DNA of 64,000 bases from Streptomyces sp. NBC_01288 (GTDB taxonomy: Bacteria > Actinomycetota > Actinomycetes > Streptomycetales > Streptomycetaceae). The notes beneath the pieces were generated by a model. That model was not told the DNA's origin. It saw nothing but the letters and a program-made list of their open reading frames with translations, and searched no databases. Positions 47,451 to 56,066 of this stretch are shown here, piece by piece (position 1 is the stretch's first letter; each line of letters starts with the position of its first letter). Position numbers and translations under genes: made by a program. The stretch lies in the NCBI RefSeq assembly GCF_035982055.1, contig NZ_CP108427.1, forward strand, positions 5,207,001 through 5,271,000, in the 5' to 3' direction.

Positions 47451-48917
47451 GTGCCGAACGCCAACGAAGACAACCCCAGTGCCCTGAGCCAGGTGCAGCA
47501 CCGCGCGGTGAGCGAGCTGCTGCGGGTGGCTCCCGTCGCCGACGACCTCGCCCGCCGTTTCCAGGAGGCCGGGTTCTCTCTTGCCCTGGTCGGCGGCTCG
47601 GTTCGGGACGCGCTGCTCGAACGGCTCGGCAACGATCTGGACTTCACGACGGATGCCCGCCCCGAGGACGTACTGAAGATCGTCCGGCCGTGGGCGGACG
47701 CCGTGTGGGAGGTCGGGATCGCCTTCGGCACGGTGGGGGTGCAGAAGGACGCCCGCGTCGGAGACACTGATCGACGCTTTCAGATCGAGGTGACCACGTA
47801 CCGGTCGGAGGCGTACGACCGCACCTCGCGCAAGCCCGAGGTGTCGTACGGCGACTCCATCGAGGAGGACCTCGTCCGGCGCGACTTCACCGTGAACGCG
47901 ATGGCTGTCGCGCTCCCGGAGAAGGAGTTCATCGACCCGCACGGCGGCCTCGCCGACCTCGCGGCCCGGGTGCTGCGGACCCCGGGCACTCCCGAGGCGT
48001 CCTTCTCGGACGATCCCCTGCGGATGATGCGGGCGGCACGGTTCGCCGCGCAGCTGGACTTCGAGGTCGCTCCCGAGGTCGTCGCGGCGATGACGGAGAT
48101 GTCCGGGCGGATCGAGATCGTCTCGGCCGAGCGGGTGCGGGACGAGCTGAACAAGCTGATCCTCTCCGCGCACCCCCGCAAGGGGCTGGCCCTGCTGGTC
48201 GACACCGGACTCGCCGACCACGTCTTGCCCGAGCTTCCCGCCCTCCGCCTGGAGAGCGACGAACACCACCGGCACAAGGACGTCTACGAACACACGCTGA
48301 TCGTTCTGGAGCAGGCGATCGAACTGGAGGAGAACGGTCCCGACCTCACCCTCCGCCTGGCCGCCCTGCTGCACGACATCGGCAAGCCGCGCACCCGCCG
48401 CTTCGAGAACGACGGCCGGGTCTCGTTCCACCACCACGAGGTGGTCGGCGCGAAGATGACCAAGAAGCGCATGCTGGCGCTCAAGTACTCCAACGACCTG
48501 GTGAAGGACGTCTCACGTCTCGTCGAACTCCACCTGCGTTTCCACGGCTACGGCACCGGCGAGTGGACCGACTCAGCCGTTCGCCGTTATGTCCGTGACG
48601 CCGGCCCGCTCCTCGGTCGCCTCCACAAGCTGACCCGCTCGGACTGCACCACACGGAACAAGCGCCGGGCTGCCGCGCTGTCCCGGGCGTACGACGGTCT
48701 GGAGGAGCGCATCGCCCAGCTGCAGGAGCAGGAGGAGCTGGACTCGATCCGTCCCGACCTCGACGGCAACCAGATCATGGAGATCCTGGGCGTCACGCCC
48801 GGGCCGGTCATCGGCCGTGCGTACAAGTTCCTGCTGGAACTGCGGCTGGAGAACGGGCCGATGGAGCATGAGGCGGCGGTGGCCGCACTCAAGGAGTGGT
48901 GGGCCTCGGAGAGCTGA
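47451..48917 (+). CDS. pcnA: CCA-adding enzyme / poly(A) polymerase family nucleotidyltransferase
   Basis: A protein of 488 residues. Class II nucleotidyltransferase head with LVGGSVRDALLERLGNDLDFTTDA (catalytic Asp pair), a second motif FTVNAMAVALPEKEFIDPHGGLADL and the neck RMMRAARFAAQLDFEV. A C-terminal HD domain follows (DVYEHTLIVLEQ, LRLAALLHDIGKP, FHHHEVVGA). It may repair tRNA 3' CCA ends or tail RNAs; the sequence does not decide. None of the three tRNAs type genes here encode CCA, so an enzyme of this kind is required. The start lacks a ribosome site and may be leaderless. Confidence 0.93.
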   Translation: MPNANEDNPSALSQVQHRAVSELLRVAPVADDLARRFQEAGFSLALVGGSVRDALLERLGNDLDFTTDARPEDVLKIVRPWADAVWEVGIAFGTVGVQKDARVGDTDRRFQIEVTTYRSEAYDRTSRKPEVSYGDSIEEDLVRRDFTVNAMAVALPEKEFIDPHGGLADLAARVLRTPGTPEASFSDDPLRMMRAARFAAQLDFEVAPEVVAAMTEMSGRIEIVSAERVRDELNKLILSAHPRKGLALLVDTGLADHVLPELPALRLESDEHHRHKDVYEHTLIVLEQAIELEENGPDLTLRLAALLHDIGKPRTRRFENDGRVSFHHHEVVGAKMTKKRMLALKYSNDLVKDVSRLVELHLRFHGYGTGEWTDSAVRRYVRDAGPLLGRLHKLTRSDCTTRNKRRAAALSRAYDGLEERIAQLQEQEELDSIRPDLDGNQIMEILGVTPGPVIGRAYKFLLELRLENGPMEHEAAVAALKEWWASES

Positions 48918-48928
48918 GGCCGTGGAAC

Positions 48929-48960
48929 GGGGTCCATGTTTCACGTGAAACATGGACCCC
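48929..48960. terminator. parS: Perfect 32-bp palindrome with parS at its centre
   Basis: Two 16-base arms meet without a loop; the central 14 bp (48938-48951) are a perfect parS. It starts 11 bp after the pcnA stop, so the transcript would form a strong hairpin ending pcnA. No T-run follows. The same bases thus appear to serve as ParB site and transcript end. Confidence 0.8.
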
Positions 48961-48970
48961 GGACAGCATC

Positions 48971-49009
48971 AGGGGCGGTGTTTCACGTGAAACATGAGAC
49001 ACCGCCCCT
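48971..49009. terminator. parS: Hairpin enclosing a second parS
   Basis: Arms AGGGGCGGTGT (48971-48981) and its complement (48999-49009); the loop region carries a perfect parS (48980-48993) that overlaps the left arm by two bases. It lies 13 bp past the stop of the LppU-like gene on the minus strand and faces the pcnA terminator. Confidence 0.8.
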
Positions 49010-49022
49010 CGCCGTATCTGCC

Positions 49023-49646
49023 TTACTTCGAGTAGTCCTTCAGGCAGAGCAGGAAGTTACTGCCGTCACCGCTCTCGGTGTACGAGTACTGGAAGTCCTT
49101 CGCGGCGGCTGAGCACTTGGCGTCGGCCTCCGACTCGGAGTACTTGCCGCTGATCTTGGCAAGCACCGTGTACTGGGCCTTCGAGTCGCTGCACTTCACG
49201 ACCTCAAGATCCGGATTGGTGTCGCTGGCGCTGCCGCGGTGCATGCAGTCGCCGACCTTGGCGGTGTCGGCGTCGTCCTGGCTCGATATGGCACCGTAGA
49301 TGGCCGCGCCGGCGGCGATCAGGACGATGACGCCGATGCGGATCATCTTGGGGCTGAACTTGCGCTTCGGCTGCGGGGGGACCGGAGCGTACGGGGCCCC
49401 GCCCTGGGGCGGGAAGCCGGGCTGACCGGGCTGCTGCGGGTAGCCGCCCTGAGGCGGGTACGGGGCCTGGGCCTGCGGCGGGTAGGGAGCCTGAGCCTGG
49501 GCCGGGTACGGGGCCGGAGTCTGAGCCTGCGGCGGGTACGGCGCCGGCGTCTGAGGCTGGCCGTAGGACTGCTGGTCCTGGGTGTAGGGATTCGGGCCCG
49601 GGCCCTGGGCGTATGGGTTCGGGCTCTGAGGCGGCGGAGTAGTCAC
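49023..49646 (-). CDS. LppU/SCO3897-like membrane protein with Pro/Gln/Tyr repeats
   Basis: A protein of 207 residues. The first ~105 residues are a cytoplasmic low-complexity region with repeated AQAPYPPQ/AQTPAPYP units; then a membrane helix (about 112-132, MIRIGVIVLIAAGAAIYGAI) and a small outer domain with four cysteines (VGDCMHR, VVKCSDS, DAKCSAA, FLLCLKD), likely two disulfides. The pattern fits the LppU/SCO3897 family of unknown function. GTG start with an AGGGGGG site, chosen over an upstream in-frame extension that lacks this character. Confidence 0.85.
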   Translation of the reverse strand: MTTPPPQSPNPYAQGPGPNPYTQDQQSYGQPQTPAPYPPQAQTPAPYPAQAQAPYPPQAQAPYPPQGGYPQQPGQPGFPPQGGAPYAPVPPQPKRKFSPKMIRIGVIVLIAAGAAIYGAISSQDDADTAKVGDCMHRGSASDTNPDLEVVKCSDSKAQYTVLAKISGKYSESEADAKCSAAAKDFQYSYTESGDGSNFLLCLKDYSK

Positions 49647-49779
49647 TGGGGTCCCCCCTGGAACGTGGACGCATGGCACACGGCAGGACCCGTGGTCTGG
49701 CGTGCGGCATGATGCGAAATAAGACGCCCGTAAGCTACCTGCCCCCACTGACACCGCTGTGGCCCGAAGCGGCTCCGTA

Positions 49780-51057
49780 TCAGTGATGTGACACTGTCCG
49801 GCGCTCAAAATGGGCCATAGTCGCAGCAACCGCTCCGTAGACGAGGGCCACGGTGAGCACCAGCACGGCTGAGCGGCCGTCAGGGGGAAGCATCAGCGCG
49901 GCCGTCGCGGCGGCGCCGACGAAAGCGACGTTGAAGAGCACGTCGTAGACGGAGAAGATGCGGCCGCGGAAGCCGTCGTCGACCGAGAACTGCACGATCG
50001 TGTCCGTGGCGATCTTCGCGCCCTGTGTGGTCAGGCCCAGGACGAAGGCCGCCGCCAGCATGGGGGCGGTGGTGAACGGGAGGCCGAGGGCCGGTTCCAG
50101 GAGGGCGGCGCCCGCGGCGCACACGGCGATCCAGCGGCCGGGGCCGAGTCGTCCGGCGGCCCAGGGTGTCACCACGGCCGCCACGAAGAAGCCGGCGCCG
50201 GACACCCCCAACGCCAGCCCCAGCAGGCGCAGTCCGTCGTCCGGGGTCGACGAGAGGGCGTAGCGGCAGAGCATCAGCAGCAGGACGGTCAGGGCGCCGT
50301 AGCAGAAGCGCATCAACGTCATGGCGACGAGAGCCCAGACCGCTTCCCTGCGTTGCGGGGCGGCGAGGTGGCGTACCGCCGCCTTCAGGTCTCTGGCGGT
50401 GCCGGCGAGTGCCGTCGCCAGTCGGGGCTGGGTCAACGCGCGGTCGGGGCCGAGGAGTTCGGGGGCCATGCGCAAGGACGTGAGGGCCGCGCACAGATAG
50501 AGGGCCGCTCCCAGCAGCACCACCGCGGCGTCGGTGTCCGCGACCAGCAGCCGGACGAGGAAGGCGAGGCCGCCGCCGAGCGTCGCCGCCAGTGTTCCGG
50601 CCGTGGGGGAAAGGGAGTTGGCGACGACCAGGCGTTCGTCGTCGACCACGCGCGGGAGGGCGGCGGACAGGCCGGCGAGGACGAAGCGGTTGACCGCGGT
50701 GACGCACAGGGCGGAGACGTAGAAGAGCCAGTCCGGGACGTGGCTCAGCATCAGGACGGCGGTGGCCGCGGCCAGCAGGGCGCGCAGCAGGTTGCCGTAG
50801 AGGAAGACCTGGCGGCGGCGCCAGCGGTCCAGGAGGACGCCGGCGAAGGGGCCGATGAGGGAGTACGGGAGGAGCAGGACCGCCATCGCGGAGGCGATCG
50901 CGGCGGCCGAGGTCTGTTTCTCCGGGGAGAAGACGACATAGGCGGCGAGTGCGACCTGGTAGACGCCGTCCGCGCCCTGGGAGAGCAGGCGTACGGCGAG
51001 CAGGCGCCGGAAGCCCTGGAAGCGCAGGAGGATGCGCAGGTCACGGACGACGGCCAT
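49780..51057 (-). CDS. Major facilitator superfamily transporter
   Basis: A 12-TM protein of 425 residues. The MFS signature between TM2 and TM3 reads GPFAGVLLDRWRRRQVFLYGN. Arg-rich intracellular loops and an Ala/Leu-rich core are typical of drug/H+ antiporter-like MFS proteins (enterobactin exporter-like group); the substrate is unknown. ATG start with a GAGG site. It is transcribed toward the LppU-like gene, 133 bp away. Confidence 0.85.
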   Translation of the reverse strand: MAVVRDLRILLRFQGFRRLLAVRLLSQGADGVYQVALAAYVVFSPEKQTSAAAIASAMAVLLLPYSLIGPFAGVLLDRWRRRQVFLYGNLLRALLAAATAVLMLSHVPDWLFYVSALCVTAVNRFVLAGLSAALPRVVDDERLVVANSLSPTAGTLAATLGGGLAFLVRLLVADTDAAVVLLGAALYLCAALTSLRMAPELLGPDRALTQPRLATALAGTARDLKAAVRHLAAPQRREAVWALVAMTLMRFCYGALTVLLLMLCRYALSSTPDDGLRLLGLALGVSGAGFFVAAVVTPWAAGRLGPGRWIAVCAAGAALLEPALGLPFTTAPMLAAAFVLGLTTQGAKIATDTIVQFSVDDGFRGRIFSVYDVLFNVAFVGAAATAALMLPPDGRSAVLVLTVALVYGAVAATMAHFERRTVSHH

Positions 51058-51078
51058 GGGCACAGCCTCACATACGAG

Positions 51079-51111
51079 GAGGGTCCCCGGGCGCAATGCC
51101 CGGGGACCCTC
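51079..51111 (-). terminator. Terminator after inoA
   Basis: 14-bp perfect stem (51079-51092 with 51098-51111) and a 5-nt loop, 23 bp past the inoA stop and just before the MFS gene. Confidence 0.85.
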
Positions 51112-51134
51112 GACGAGCGGACCGGTGGCGGGTC

Positions 51135-52217
51135 CTAGCGCTCGACCTCGCCCTTGATGAACTTCTCGACGTTCGCGTAGGCCTCGTCGTCGAAGTACTG
51201 GACCGGCGGGGACTTCATGAAGTAGCTCGACGCGGAGAGGATCGGGCCGCCGATGCCGCGGTCCTTGGCGATCTTCGCGGCGCGCAGGGCGTCGATGATG
51301 ACACCCGCGGAGTTCGGGGAGTCCCAGACCTCCAGCTTGTACTCCAGGTTCAGCGGGACGTCGCCGAAGGCACGGCCTTCGAGGCGGACGTAGGCCCACT
51401 TGCGGTCGTCGAGCCACTGGACGTAGTCCGACGGGCCGATGTGGACGTTCTTCTCGCCCAGGTCGCGGTCCGGGATCTGCGAGGTGACGGCCTGCGTCTT
51501 CGAGATCTTCTTGGACTCCAGGCGGTCGCGCTCCAGCATGTTCTTGAAGTCCATGTTGCCGCCGACGTTGAGCTGCATCGTGCGCTCAAGGCGGACACCG
51601 CGGTCCTCGAACAGCTTCGCCATCACACGGTGCGTGATGGTGGCGCCGACCTGCGACTTGATGTCGTCGCCGACGATCGGGACACCGGCCTCGGTGAACT
51701 TGTCCGCCCACTCCTTGGTGCCGGCGATGAAGACCGGGAGGGCGTTGACGAAGGCGACCTTGGCGTCGATGGCGCACTGGGCGTAGAACTTCGCCGCGTC
51801 CTCGGAACCGACGGGCAGGTAGCAGATCAGGACGTCGACCTGCTTGTCCTTGAGGATCTGGACCACGTCGACCGGGGTCTCGTCGGACTCCTCGATCGTC
51901 ATGCGGTAGTACTTGCCCAGGCCGTCGAGGGTGTGACCGCGCTGGACCGTGATGCCCTTGTTCGGGACGTCGCAGATCTTGATGGTGTTGTTCTCACTGG
52001 CACCGATGGCGTCGGAGAGGTCGAGGCCGACCTTCTTCGCGTCGACGTCGAACGCGGCGACGAACTCGACGTCACCGACGTGGTACTCGCCGAACTGGAC
52101 GTGCATCAGACCGGGCACCTTGGCCGCCGGATCGGCGTCCTTGTAGTACTCGACGCCCTGTACCAGTGACGCGGCGCAGTTGCCCACGCCGACGATGGCT
52201 ACGCGAACCGAACCCAT
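51135..52217 (-). CDS. inoA: myo-Inositol-1-phosphate synthase
   Basis: An enzyme of 360 residues that converts glucose 6-phosphate to inositol 1-phosphate for mycothiol and phosphatidylinositol. NAD motif VAIVGVGNCAASLVQGVEYY, central VDVLICYLPVGSEDAAKFYAQCAIDA and VPIVGDDIKSQVGATITHR, and catalytic-region Lys/Asn LNVGGNMDFKNM and SKKISKTQAV. The ATG (MGSVRVAIVGVG) is set by family length. It lies 44 bp after the PadR gene, forming an operon. Confidence 0.96.
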   Translation of the reverse strand: MGSVRVAIVGVGNCAASLVQGVEYYKDADPAAKVPGLMHVQFGEYHVGDVEFVAAFDVDAKKVGLDLSDAIGASENNTIKICDVPNKGITVQRGHTLDGLGKYYRMTIEESDETPVDVVQILKDKQVDVLICYLPVGSEDAAKFYAQCAIDAKVAFVNALPVFIAGTKEWADKFTEAGVPIVGDDIKSQVGATITHRVMAKLFEDRGVRLERTMQLNVGGNMDFKNMLERDRLESKKISKTQAVTSQIPDRDLGEKNVHIGPSDYVQWLDDRKWAYVRLEGRAFGDVPLNLEYKLEVWDSPNSAGVIIDALRAAKIAKDRGIGGPILSASSYFMKSPPVQYFDDEAYANVEKFIKGEVER

Positions 52218-52261
52218 TCCGGTTGCTCCCTGTGTGTGCGAGGTGAGGCCCTGACTGGACC

Positions 52262-52948
52262 TCATGTGGTGGTTTCGTCGGACGGATCCGGCCCGGGGGT
52301 GGCGCCCCCGAGCCGGGGCAGGCCGCCCGACTCCCCAGATGTGCTGTCCTGCTGAGCGGAGCCTCCGGAGGCGGGACCCGTCAGGTCCCGTCCGGCTCGC
52401 TCGCTCTCGATGAGCTCGTTCAGCCAGCGCACTTCGCGCTCCACGGACTCCATTCCGTGGCGCTGGAGCTCAAGCGTGTAGTCGTCGAGGCGCTCCCGGG
52501 TCCGCGCCAGGGAGGTGCGCATCTTGTCGAGACGCTCCTCCAGCCGGCTGCGGCGACCTTCCAGTACGCGCATGCGTACGTCGCGTGACGTCTGCCCGAA
52601 GAAGGCGAAACGAGCGGCGAAATGTTCGTCCTCGTACGCGTCGGGCCCCGTCTGCGAGAGCAGCTCCTCGAAGTGCTCCTTACCTTCCGCCGTCAACCGG
52701 TAGACGATCTTGGCGCGACGTCCCGCGAGGGTGGCGGTAAGGGCGTCCTCGGGGGTGTTCCCCGTCTCCTCGATCAACCAGCCGTTGGCGACCAGCGTCT
52801 TGAGGCAGGGGTAGAGCGTCCCGTAGCTGAACGCACGGAACACACCCAGTGACGTGTTGAGTCGTTTGCGCAGCTCATAGCCGTGCATCGGGGATTCGCG
52901 GAGCAGGCCGAGGATGGCGAACTCAAGGATGCCGGAGCGTCTGCTCAT
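52262..52948 (-). CDS. PadR family transcriptional regulator of inositol synthesis
   Basis: A protein of 228 residues. N-terminal winged helix LEFAILGLLRESPMHGYELRKRLN with YGTLYPCLKTLVANGWL (about 5-60), a long C-terminal coiled-coil helix region (about 105-175) for dimerisation, and a polar tail. In S. coelicolor the gene at this position (InoR) has been reported to repress inoA with glucose 6-phosphate as signal; I apply that by synteny. A 21-bp palindrome lies 52 bp upstream of its start. Confidence 0.88.
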   Translation of the reverse strand: MSRRSGILEFAILGLLRESPMHGYELRKRLNTSLGVFRAFSYGTLYPCLKTLVANGWLIEETGNTPEDALTATLAGRRAKIVYRLTAEGKEHFEELLSQTGPDAYEDEHFAARFAFFGQTSRDVRMRVLEGRRSRLEERLDKMRTSLARTRERLDDYTLELQRHGMESVEREVRWLNELIESERAGRDLTGPASGGSAQQDSTSGESGGLPRLGGATPGPDPSDETTT

Positions 52949-53000
52949 CGTCGCCCCCTTCCTGTCCGCGATCCGGCCGTGACGGCCTTTATGCCGAGCT

Positions 53001-53021
53001 GATGTATCGACTCGATACATC
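53001..53021. promoter_or_regulatory. PadR operator upstream of the inoA operon
   Basis: Perfect palindrome: arms GATGTATCGA (53001-53010) and TCGATACATC (53012-53021) around one base. It contains the ATGT...ACAT half-sites typical of PadR binding, and its position fits autoregulation of the PadR-inoA transcript. Confidence 0.8.
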
Positions 53022-53323
53022 CAGACGATAGAACGGCCTCCCGGATGCGACAAGTGGGGAGATGGTGAGCGGCGTCACATCACTGATTCGTTGGAATCAA
53101 GTTGCCTGATTTGGGGTGAACTTCGGGGCTAAGCAGGTTTTGACGGTGCGTAGTCTGTGCGGCATGCACACCACCGGGAACCAAGTGACGCGTGGGGGCG
53201 TCGACGTCCCCGGTGCGGTACGGATGAATGCAGAACCGACCACATCCGTACTTCGGGGGGACCGGAAACCAGCCGCCGTTTCCAGGCGCGCACGGGTGCG
53301 CCTGCCCGAGGAGTAATCGTTCG
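53022..53323. other. Divergent intergenic region, padR / PBP
   Basis: About 300 bp. A locally AT-rich patch lies at 53085-53145. Two independent promoters must be here; I cannot place the PBP promoter with confidence. No hairpin or small gene seen. Confidence 0.4.
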
Positions 53324-55930
53324 ATGAGCGAGCACCGTCGCAAACCGCCGCAGCCGCAGGGAGGCGGACGAGCCGCGGCCCGACGCGGCCAGTCCGGACC
53401 GACCTCCGGCCGCCGCGCGGCACCGCGAGGCGCCACCACCGGGTCTCCCTCCGACTCCTATGGGTCGAACCCCGCAGAGCCGGGGGGTGAGGAGCGCCAG
53501 TACGGCAGCCGCGCCGAAGCACGCAAGGCTGCCCAGAGAAGCGGTGGCCGTCGCAGAGAGCCCGCCGGCCAAGGTCCCGGCGGCCCGAACGGGCCCGGCC
53601 GGGGCAGAGGCCGCGCTCCCGCGCCCGGCAAGAAGCGTTTCGTCGACTATCCGCGCTTCGACAAGTACGGATGGCGCCGCTGGGTGCCCTCCTGGAGGCT
53701 TGTCTCCGGCCTGTGCCTGTTCTTCTTCGGCAGCCTGGTGGCCGCGGTCGGTGTCGGCTACGCGATGGTCAGCATCCCCAGCGAGAACACCGCGGCCAAG
53801 TCGCAGAACAACGTCTACTACTGGTCCAACGGCGACCAGATGGTCGCCACGGGCACCGGCACCAACCGCCAGAACATCAACATCGCGCAGATCCCCAAGG
53901 CCATGCAGTGGTCGGTGATCTCGGCCGAGAACAAGAGCTTCTACACGGACTCGGGCGTCGACCCCATGGGCATCGCCCGGGCCCTGGCCAACATGGCCAA
54001 GGGCGGTGAGACGCAGGGTGGTTCGACGATCACCCAGCAGTTCGTCAAGAACACCTACCTGAGCCAGGAACAGACGGTCACCCGTAAGTTCAGGGAGATG
54101 TTCATCTCCATCAAGGTGGGCACCGAACTCAGCAAGCAGCAGGTCCTTCAGGGCTACCTGAACACCTCGTACTACGGCCGCGGCGCCTACGGCATACAGG
54201 CCGCCGCGCAGACCTACTACGGCGTGGACGCGGTCAAGCTGACGCCCAGTCAGTGCGCCTTCCTGGCAGCCCTGTTGAAGGGTCCGACGTACTACGACCC
54301 CATCGGCGCCACGAACATCGACCCTGCGGCGGATTCCAAGTCCAACACGGCCCGTTCCAAGGCTCGTTGGAGCTGGATCCTTGAGCAGATGCACAATGAC
54401 AAGCACATCACGGACGTTGAGTACCAGACGGCCATCAAGAAGTACCCCATGCCCCAGGGGCTCAAGGCGACCAAGGGCATGACCGGCCAGATCAGCTATC
54501 TGGTGGACACGGCCAAGAAGTACGTCCTGAGCCACTCGAACATCTCGCAGACCGCGTTCGACCAGGGCGGCTTCCAGATCTACACGACCTTCCAGAAGGA
54601 CAAGGTCAACGCACTGAGCGCGGCCGTGAAGAAGGTCCAGAAGGATCGCATCGATCCGAAGAAGCGCAATCTGGACAAGTACGTCCAGTTCGGCGCGGCG
54701 TCGGTGGTGCCCAAGGACGGAGCGATCGTCGCCCTCTACGGCGGTGACGGTTACGAGAACGGCCACTTCACCAACAACGCCGACACCTCGGGTGTCCCCG
54801 TGGGTTCGACCTGGAAGCCGTTCGTGCTCGCCGCGGCCATGGAGTACGGCACGTACAAGACCGACGGCGTCGGTATCTCGCCGCTCAGCAAGTACAACGG
54901 CGACGACCATCTCAAGGTCAGAAACCAGGACGGCACGAACGTCCTGAACAAGGACAACTCGATCTTCTACCAGAACAACGAGAGCAACTATCCCTGGGGT
55001 TACATCACGCTGCGCAAGGCGATGGAGCAGTCCATCAACACGCCGTACGTGCAGCTCGGTATGGACGTCGGGATGACGAAGGTGCGGGACGTCGCCAAGT
55101 CGGCGGGCATCCTGAGCGACAGCATGGCGAGAGATCTCAACGCGTCCTTCGCCATCGGTACGTCGACTCCCAGCGCGATCCGTATGGCCGACGCCTACGC
55201 GACGTTCGCCGCCTCGGGAAAGCAGGCGGACCCGTACTCCGTGACCGCCGTCAAGCAGGACGGACAGCCGGTGTCCGGCTTCACCAAGCCGACCGTGAAG
55301 GAGGCGATTCCGGAGAACGTGGCGAACAACGTCACGAACACCCTGGAGAACGTCATCCAGAACGGTACGGCCGAGAGCGCGAAGGCTCTGGGCCGTGATG
55401 CGGCCGGCAAGACCGGTACCACCGACAGCAACAAGTCGGCCTGGTTCGTCGGCTACACCCAGCAGCTCTCGACGTCGATCGCGATGTTCAGGGAGAACCC
55501 CAAGGACGCCGAACTGCTCTCCATGAACGGCACGGCAGGGGTGGCGTCCATCCACGGTGGTGACATCCCGACGTCGATCTGGACCGAGTACATGGAGGCC
55601 GCGCTGAAGGGGAAGTCCGACCCCGGCTTCCCGGACGCCACCAAGATCGACAAGGTGTCGAACGAGGACGGTGCCCCGACTCCCACTCCGACGCCCGTCG
55701 TGACGCCGAGTGAGACGCCCAGTGAGACCCCGAGCGAGACGCCCAGCGAGACGCCGAGTTCGACACCTTCGGCCACCGAGTCCTGCAAGTTCAGCTGGCA
55801 GTGCAGCGACGACGGTGGCACCGACGGAGGTGCGACGTCCACGCCGACGGACACGGCCACTGCTACGGAATCCAGTGGCACCAGTAGAGGCGGCGACAAC
55901 GGGGGCATCTTCGGAGGCTCAACCGGTTAG
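53324..55930 (+). CDS. Bifunctional penicillin-binding protein (class A, PonA-like)
   Basis: A protein of 868 residues that polymerises and crosslinks peptidoglycan. Basic, disordered cytoplasmic N-terminus (1-120), membrane helix (about 124-148), GT51 glycosyltransferase domain (about 180-350, with ISAENKSFYTDSGVDPMGI and GGSTITQQFVKN), then a transpeptidase with catalytic Ser495 in STWK, SIN (570-572) and KTG (696-698). The tail is Thr/Pro/Ser-rich with SETP units and Gly-rich at the end, likely wall-spanning. ATG with GAGGAG site, chosen over an in-frame upstream extension. Confidence 0.96.
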   Translation: MSEHRRKPPQPQGGGRAAARRGQSGPTSGRRAAPRGATTGSPSDSYGSNPAEPGGEERQYGSRAEARKAAQRSGGRRREPAGQGPGGPNGPGRGRGRAPAPGKKRFVDYPRFDKYGWRRWVPSWRLVSGLCLFFFGSLVAAVGVGYAMVSIPSENTAAKSQNNVYYWSNGDQMVATGTGTNRQNINIAQIPKAMQWSVISAENKSFYTDSGVDPMGIARALANMAKGGETQGGSTITQQFVKNTYLSQEQTVTRKFREMFISIKVGTELSKQQVLQGYLNTSYYGRGAYGIQAAAQTYYGVDAVKLTPSQCAFLAALLKGPTYYDPIGATNIDPAADSKSNTARSKARWSWILEQMHNDKHITDVEYQTAIKKYPMPQGLKATKGMTGQISYLVDTAKKYVLSHSNISQTAFDQGGFQIYTTFQKDKVNALSAAVKKVQKDRIDPKKRNLDKYVQFGAASVVPKDGAIVALYGGDGYENGHFTNNADTSGVPVGSTWKPFVLAAAMEYGTYKTDGVGISPLSKYNGDDHLKVRNQDGTNVLNKDNSIFYQNNESNYPWGYITLRKAMEQSINTPYVQLGMDVGMTKVRDVAKSAGILSDSMARDLNASFAIGTSTPSAIRMADAYATFAASGKQADPYSVTAVKQDGQPVSGFTKPTVKEAIPENVANNVTNTLENVIQNGTAESAKALGRDAAGKTGTTDSNKSAWFVGYTQQLSTSIAMFRENPKDAELLSMNGTAGVASIHGGDIPTSIWTEYMEAALKGKSDPGFPDATKIDKVSNEDGAPTPTPTPVVTPSETPSETPSETPSETPSSTPSATESCKFSWQCSDDGGTDGGATSTPTDTATATESSGTSRGGDNGGIFGGSTG
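55693..55760 (+). repeat. 12-bp coding repeats for SETP units
   Basis: Four consecutive near-identical 12-bp units (AGTGAGACGCCC type) in the 3' end of the PBP gene, encoding repeated S-E-T-P in the extracellular tail. Likely length-variable between strains. Confidence 0.75.
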
Positions 55931-55941
55931 CCGCCATATCG

Positions 55942-55979
55942 CCTATGAAGGGTGTTTCACGTGAAACACCCTTCATAGG
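55942..55979. terminator. parS: Perfect 38-bp palindrome with parS at its centre
   Basis: Two 19-base arms with no loop; the central 14 bp (55954-55967) are a perfect parS. It lies 11 bp after the PBP stop, in terminator position. A second perfect parS follows 14 bp later. Confidence 0.85.
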
Positions 55980-55981
55980 AT

Positions 55982-55995
55982 GTTTCACGTGAAAC
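55982..55995. other. parS: parS site
   Basis: Perfect GTTTCACGTGAAAC, centre 28 bp from the palindrome-centred parS, in the leader of the GT87-like gene. Confidence 0.95.
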
Positions 55996-56066
55996 GAGGG
56001 CCGTCGCATCCACGAGGTGCGGCGGCCCTCGGCGTACACCTAGGTCCGTACGGCAGGATGTGCCCC

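Noticed and set aside
51112..51134. Riboswitch for inoA
   Set aside because: No structured leader seen; inoA is preceded by only 44 bp after the PadR gene, and the regulation visible is the PadR palindrome.
53129..55555. Long minus-strand open frame opposite the bifunctional PBP
   Set aside because: Shadow of the PBP gene, whose catalytic motifs fix the true frame.
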